Assembly (NCBI GenBank): GCA_938005345.1
Contig: CALLNG010000499.1
Coordinates: 1-17,956 of the forward strand
Source of the DNA: an uncultured Clostridia bacterium
GTDB lineage: Bacteria; Bacillota; Clostridia; RUG12999
Reading direction: 5' to 3'
DNA length: 17,956 nucleotides
Positions 14,876 through 17,956 of this stretch are shown piece by piece (position 1 is the first letter of the stretch; the number at the start of each line of letters is the position of its first letter). Both the position numbers and the translations under genes were made by a program. A model generated the notes under the pieces. It was not told the origin of the DNA. It made no database searches and saw only the letters and a program-made list of their open reading frames with translations.

Positions 14876-17044
14876 TCAGCCGTGGTGGCTTTGCCGGAAT
14901 TTGCCTGGCGAAGTTCCCGTATAGGCTTTAAACTGCCGGGAAAAAGTAACAGTGTTGGTATATCCACAGGTTGTACTGATTTGATCCAGGGAATGGTTTG
15001 TTTTAACCAGTAATGCCTTTGCTCTTTCAATCCTGATATTAGCAATATATTCAATGATGCTGACATTCCAATAGGCTTTGAATTTCGAGGATAGATAGGC
15101 GGGAGTAATATTGAACCGGTCGGCGAGATATTTTAAGTTCAAGTTACAGTCGGGATAATTAAAACGTATAAAAGCTGCCACGCGTTCCTCCAAATTTTGT
15201 TCTTCTGCATCTACATCCCAAAATCCTTTCACGGAAAGCAAAAATTCATTCACAATTTGCAGCATTTGGGTGGAAGAATTAGAATCGATGATTTTATTAT
15301 TGAGATCTATTTGTTCTAATGTATTTCCCAAGTCAACATTCATATTTTCTTCCATGGCAGAAATGGCGCTGTTGAGCATATTGAGGAGTATCAGCCTTAC
15401 ATCGGTAATTCTCTTTCGGTTTTCAGCGCAGGACCGAATCATCTGCTTCACGGTCTCCAGCGCCTCGTCTAAATGGCCGTTAATAACATTGGTGGTAAAA
15501 ATGTTGATGTATTTCGCAGAGTCGCCACTTTTGACGGCATTATTCCGTTCTTCATTATCAGTGCCAAAATGTCCCAACATCTCTAAACGGTCCAATCGTA
15601 CCTTTGCCTCAGTGTAGGCGTTATGTAATTCTTTCTGCTCATTAACCGGCTTGCTAAGAATGATATACCCCTTAATGTTCAAATATTCATTTGTGGTAGT
15701 ATAAATGTCTAAAAGCTGTTCATTGCTAATGGGAGTATCACCATTGAGCAGGGTAACCAAAATATTACTTTGGACGGAGTGATACGTCTGGCCATAAGAG
15801 GACAGCAGCTCATCAAATATATTGTTCACAGCGGTGGTCATCAAGGAACGCAGTTGCTCGCTGTCTTCTCCCTCATTTGCGGTATAAATTCCAGCGTCCG
15901 CCGGGAAAAATAAGATCCATTGAAAGACTTCCGCGGAGAATTCTATTGGCGTGTTGCTGGAATCATTGTTATGAATGATGTTAGAGATAAAGCTATCCAC
16001 CACAAAGGGTTTAGAACGGGACAGTTGCCGGGTACTGCTCTTGATCCATTGCTGGATGGTATAAAATTCATTTCGTTCCGCATCATGTGCAGGGAGCATA
16101 TTTATGATGGACTGGAGGGGTTTAGTGTTAAACAGCACAAATTTTCGAATCGCAAATAATCCGAGCAGAAATGTCAGAAAAATACCAACAATAAAAACGG
16201 AGATAATGATTCTGAATGTCTCAATCATGCTATGTTCTCCGATTAGAATGATATAGTTAAAATCATAATAGGAGCCAACTTGTACAATATAAGAAGACAT
16301 TCCGTGGTTAATCTTTTGTGGGACATAATATCTGGAGGAAGCTATCATGCTTTGCAGTTCCTGCTGGTCAACAGGCATGGAAGTATTTTGAAAAACCACT
16401 TCTTTTTCGTGGTTGAGCAGGGCGATACAGGTATCAGAGTATAGTTTAATGTTGTTGTTATGCGACAACAGGTATTGGTCAGGAATGAAAATGAACAGCG
16501 TGATATTACTGAAATTTATGGTGTTTTTTAAGGATTTTTGATACACAATTCCTTTTTCGTAATTAAAAATACTGCCACTACTATAAGTGGTCATTTGCTG
16601 CTGCCATTCGTCAAAAGACTGGTACAGGTCAATGGAAATTGAATTATAGATATTATCTATGGAGTCGCCGCTATACATGCTGACAGCATAATTGTAATCA
16701 TTAAAATAGATTTGAATATCCCCAAACAAATTAGGAGATTGAGCAGAGAAATTCATCAGCGAATTCTTTATTTCGGAAGCTTCATATGCAGTGAGTTGCC
16801 TGTTTTGTTTAATATAAGGAGAGGAGGCGAGTTCAATATAAACATTATTTAAGTCAGCGAGAAAATCTTGAATGAAAGTTTCGTTTTGGGTAAACTCAAT
16901 ATTCCGTAGGTCGTCAGAATATTGCTGTATATATAAAATTGAAATGGAATAGAGCACAATGCAAAACAATAGGGGGATACAGAAGATAACGATGTATGAT
17001 TTGATTAGCAAGTGCTGAAAAAAAGATTTTGACCGCAAATTCAT
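14876..17044 (-). CDS. Membrane-anchored AraC-family transcriptional regulator (YesN-like)
   Basis: This 722-residue regulator has a first membrane helix (about 16-38), a long extracytoplasmic region (about 39-276), a second helix (about 278-299), a cytoplasmic linker (about 300-615) and a C-terminal AraC DNA-binding domain (about 618-722). The last holds two helix-turn-helix units (NLKYLADRFNITPAYLSSKFK and SLDQISTTCGYTNTVTFSRQFK). Such one-protein sensors in Clostridia and Bacillus usually control an adjacent sugar or oligosaccharide ABC system, and a solute-binding lipoprotein gene lies divergently at 17354. I chose the ATG at 17044-17042: a minus-strand GGGAGGA precedes it by seven bases, and the frame's upstream extension to 17152 would run through the promoter. 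The extracytoplasmic ligand cannot be told from the sequence. Confidence 0.88.
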   Translation of the reverse strand: MNLRSKSFFQHLLIKSYIVIFCIPLLFCIVLYSISILYIQQYSDDLRNIEFTQNETFIQDFLADLNNVYIELASSPYIKQNRQLTAYEASEIKNSLMNFSAQSPNLFGDIQIYFNDYNYAVSMYSGDSIDNIYNSISIDLYQSFDEWQQQMTTYSSGSIFNYEKGIVYQKSLKNTINFSNITLFIFIPDQYLLSHNNNIKLYSDTCIALLNHEKEVVFQNTSMPVDQQELQSMIASSRYYVPQKINHGMSSYIVQVGSYYDFNYIILIGEHSMIETFRIIISVFIVGIFLTFLLGLFAIRKFVLFNTKPLQSIINMLPAHDAERNEFYTIQQWIKSSTRQLSRSKPFVVDSFISNIIHNNDSSNTPIEFSAEVFQWILFFPADAGIYTANEGEDSEQLRSLMTTAVNNIFDELLSSYGQTYHSVQSNILVTLLNGDTPISNEQLLDIYTTTNEYLNIKGYIILSKPVNEQKELHNAYTEAKVRLDRLEMLGHFGTDNEERNNAVKSGDSAKYINIFTTNVINGHLDEALETVKQMIRSCAENRKRITDVRLILLNMLNSAISAMEENMNVDLGNTLEQIDLNNKIIDSNSSTQMLQIVNEFLLSVKGFWDVDAEEQNLEERVAAFIRFNYPDCNLNLKYLADRFNITPAYLSSKFKAYWNVSIIEYIANIRIERAKALLVKTNHSLDQISTTCGYTNTVTFSRQFKAYTGTSPGKFRQSHHG

Positions 17045-17102
17045 AGAAAATCCTCCCATAAGTAAATAAATGTGTCTACCTAATTTCAATTTATTCAATA
17101 CT

Positions 17103-17130
17103 ATTATATCATATTTTGCAAATAAGTCCA
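17103..17130 (-). promoter_or_regulatory. Promoter of the AraC-family regulator gene
   Basis: On the minus strand an extended -10, TGaTATAAT (-10 hexamer at 17108-17103), is preceded 16 bases upstream by TGGACT (17130-17125), matching four of six -35 bases. It lies about 60 bases upstream of the chosen start. Confidence 0.6.
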
Positions 17131-17233
17131 GAGAAGCGTTTATAAAAGGCAAATAACAAAAAATAAAAAAACTAACAAAAAGTAAAATGAGCTGAAAAAT
17201 TCACTATTTTACAAAAATCCGGCATTCTGTTTC

Positions 17234-17262
17234 TTGCTATTCACGGGAAACGATGATATAAA
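17234..17262 (+). promoter_or_regulatory. Promoter of the solute-binding lipoprotein gene
   Basis: TTGCTA (17234-17239) and TATAAA (17257-17262) are 17 bases apart, and the -10 is extended by TGa. The roughly 125 bases between this and the regulator's promoter would be the natural place for an AraC-type operator. I see no clear direct repeat there. Confidence 0.6.
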
Positions 17263-17353
17263 AAAATTAGCTCAAGTTTTAAGGTGCTGCAAATTTGTAA
17301 AAGTTGTAACTAAAATTACAAACAAGCAGGAAACAAAGAAAGGGGTAGAAATT

Positions 17354-17956
17354 ATGAAAAAATTTTGGAGCAAAACAATAGCAGTAGCATGTACCGTTGC
17401 TATGGTTGCAGGAGTAAGCGGCTGTGGAAATGATAATGGTTCTTCCAGTACTGCAATGACAGAGAGTGAACTGGAAAAACTGGCAGCCAGCGAATATCCG
17501 ATTGAAACGGACAAGACATTGCGGGTATGGGCATACCGGGGCGGTGCATCCATTGGTCCATACAGTAATCCAGACGAATATCCATGTATGGTGAATTATG
17601 AAAAGAGTGTGGGAGTTGATTTGCAGTGGACATTTCCAGCTGCCGGACAGGAAACACAGCAGTTTAATTTGTTGCTGGCATCCGGCGATTTGCCCGACTT
17701 GATTGGATGGTATTGGACAACGGATATGCCGGGCGGAGCAGAAAAAGCTATACAAGACGGATATATAGCGGCGCTCAACGATTATTTACCGAAATATGCA
17801 CCGGGATTTCAAAAATATTTGGAAGAAAATACTGCGGCGGACCGGGAGCTGAAAACAGACGCAGGAAATTATTACTATTTTCCTTCTTATGTGACAGATG
17901 AGGCGAGCGGGAGTGTTTCGGCCGGTTATATGATGCGGCAGGATTGGCTGGATGAA
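17354..17956 (+). CDS. Extracellular solute-binding lipoprotein of an ABC transporter (5' part, cut by window end)
   Basis: The first 201 codons of a binding protein are present and the frame is open at the window edge. The N-terminus MKKFWSKTIAVACTVAMVAG with lipobox VSGC (Cys24) and the following Asn/Ser-rich tether indicate a lipoprotein on the outer face of the membrane. The mature part begins TLRVWAYRGGAS and contains FNLLLASGDLPDLIGW, typical of large carbohydrate-type solute-binding proteins (LplA/LipO-like). AGGGG (17341-17345) precedes the ATG by eight bases. The divergent YesN-like regulator suggests a sugar or oligosaccharide importer with permease genes beyond the window. The substrate is unknown. 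Confidence 0.85.
   Translation, partial: MKKFWSKTIAVACTVAMVAGVSGCGNDNGSSSTAMTESELEKLAASEYPIETDKTLRVWAYRGGASIGPYSNPDEYPCMVNYEKSVGVDLQWTFPAAGQETQQFNLLLASGDLPDLIGWYWTTDMPGGAEKAIQDGYIAALNDYLPKYAPGFQKYLEENTAADRELKTDAGNYYYFPSYVTDEASGSVSAGYMMRQDWLDE

Noticed and set aside
17279..17755. Minus-strand frames over the start of the solute-binding lipoprotein gene
   Set aside because: The plus strand holds an open lipoprotein frame with ribosome site and promoter, missed as a closed frame only because it runs off the window.

Overview
The window looks like a chromosomal segment from a low-to-moderate GC Bacillota of the class Clostridia, most like a gut Lachnospiraceae. The clues are strong AGGAGG-type ribosome binding sites, a T-box riboswitch, lipoprotein solute-binding proteins, a membrane-anchored YesN-like AraC regulator, and an aspS/gatCAB transamidation operon. 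No tRNA, rRNA or CRISPR array is visible. The assignment to a group is inference from style and family, not from a marker gene.

Layout. (1) Positions 1-287 hold a strong promoter (TTGACA-N17-TACAAT) with phased A-tracts upstream and GTAACAAAT repeats downstream. It drives a secreted two-SH3, SleB-like cell-wall hydrolase (288-1274). (2) A long hairpin (1385-1449) is followed by a two-gene membrane unit: a short NfeD-like protein (1629-2060) and an SPFH/stomatin-like protein (2073-3014), closed by a terminator. (3) A decayed IS200-type element (about 3071-3820) has a transposase with two frameshifts and a lost HUH histidine, but its end hairpins and ribosome-site-sequestering leader are still recognisable. 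(4) A perfect-consensus promoter (3874-3902) leads into a T-box (3926-4226) and the operon aspS::gatC - gatA - gatB (4258-9229). AspRS and GatC are fused in one reading frame. The T-box specifier region reads GAAC, an overlap of Glu (GAA) and Asn (AAC) codons, which fits an operon that makes Asn-tRNA(Asn), and probably Gln-tRNA(Gln), by transamidation. (5) A phosphonate operon (9408-14636) encodes an ABC ATPase, a fused double permease, a frame-disrupted lipoprotein binding protein, PhnW and PhnX: uptake of 2-aminoethylphosphonate and its conversion to phosphonoacetaldehyde, then acetaldehyde and phosphate. (6) A pair of terminators, one for each strand, separates it from a convergent membrane AraC-family regulator (14876-17044, minus). 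Divergent from that is the 5' part of a solute-binding lipoprotein gene (17354-window end), probably the first gene of a sugar or oligosaccharide ABC system.

Most notable are the AspRS-GatC fusion under a possible two-codon (Asn/Glu) T-box, the broken phnS with a GTT-TGA junction in an otherwise intact phosphonate operon, WalR-box-like repeats at a cell-wall hydrolase promoter, and an IS200 relic whose translational control survives its dead enzyme.
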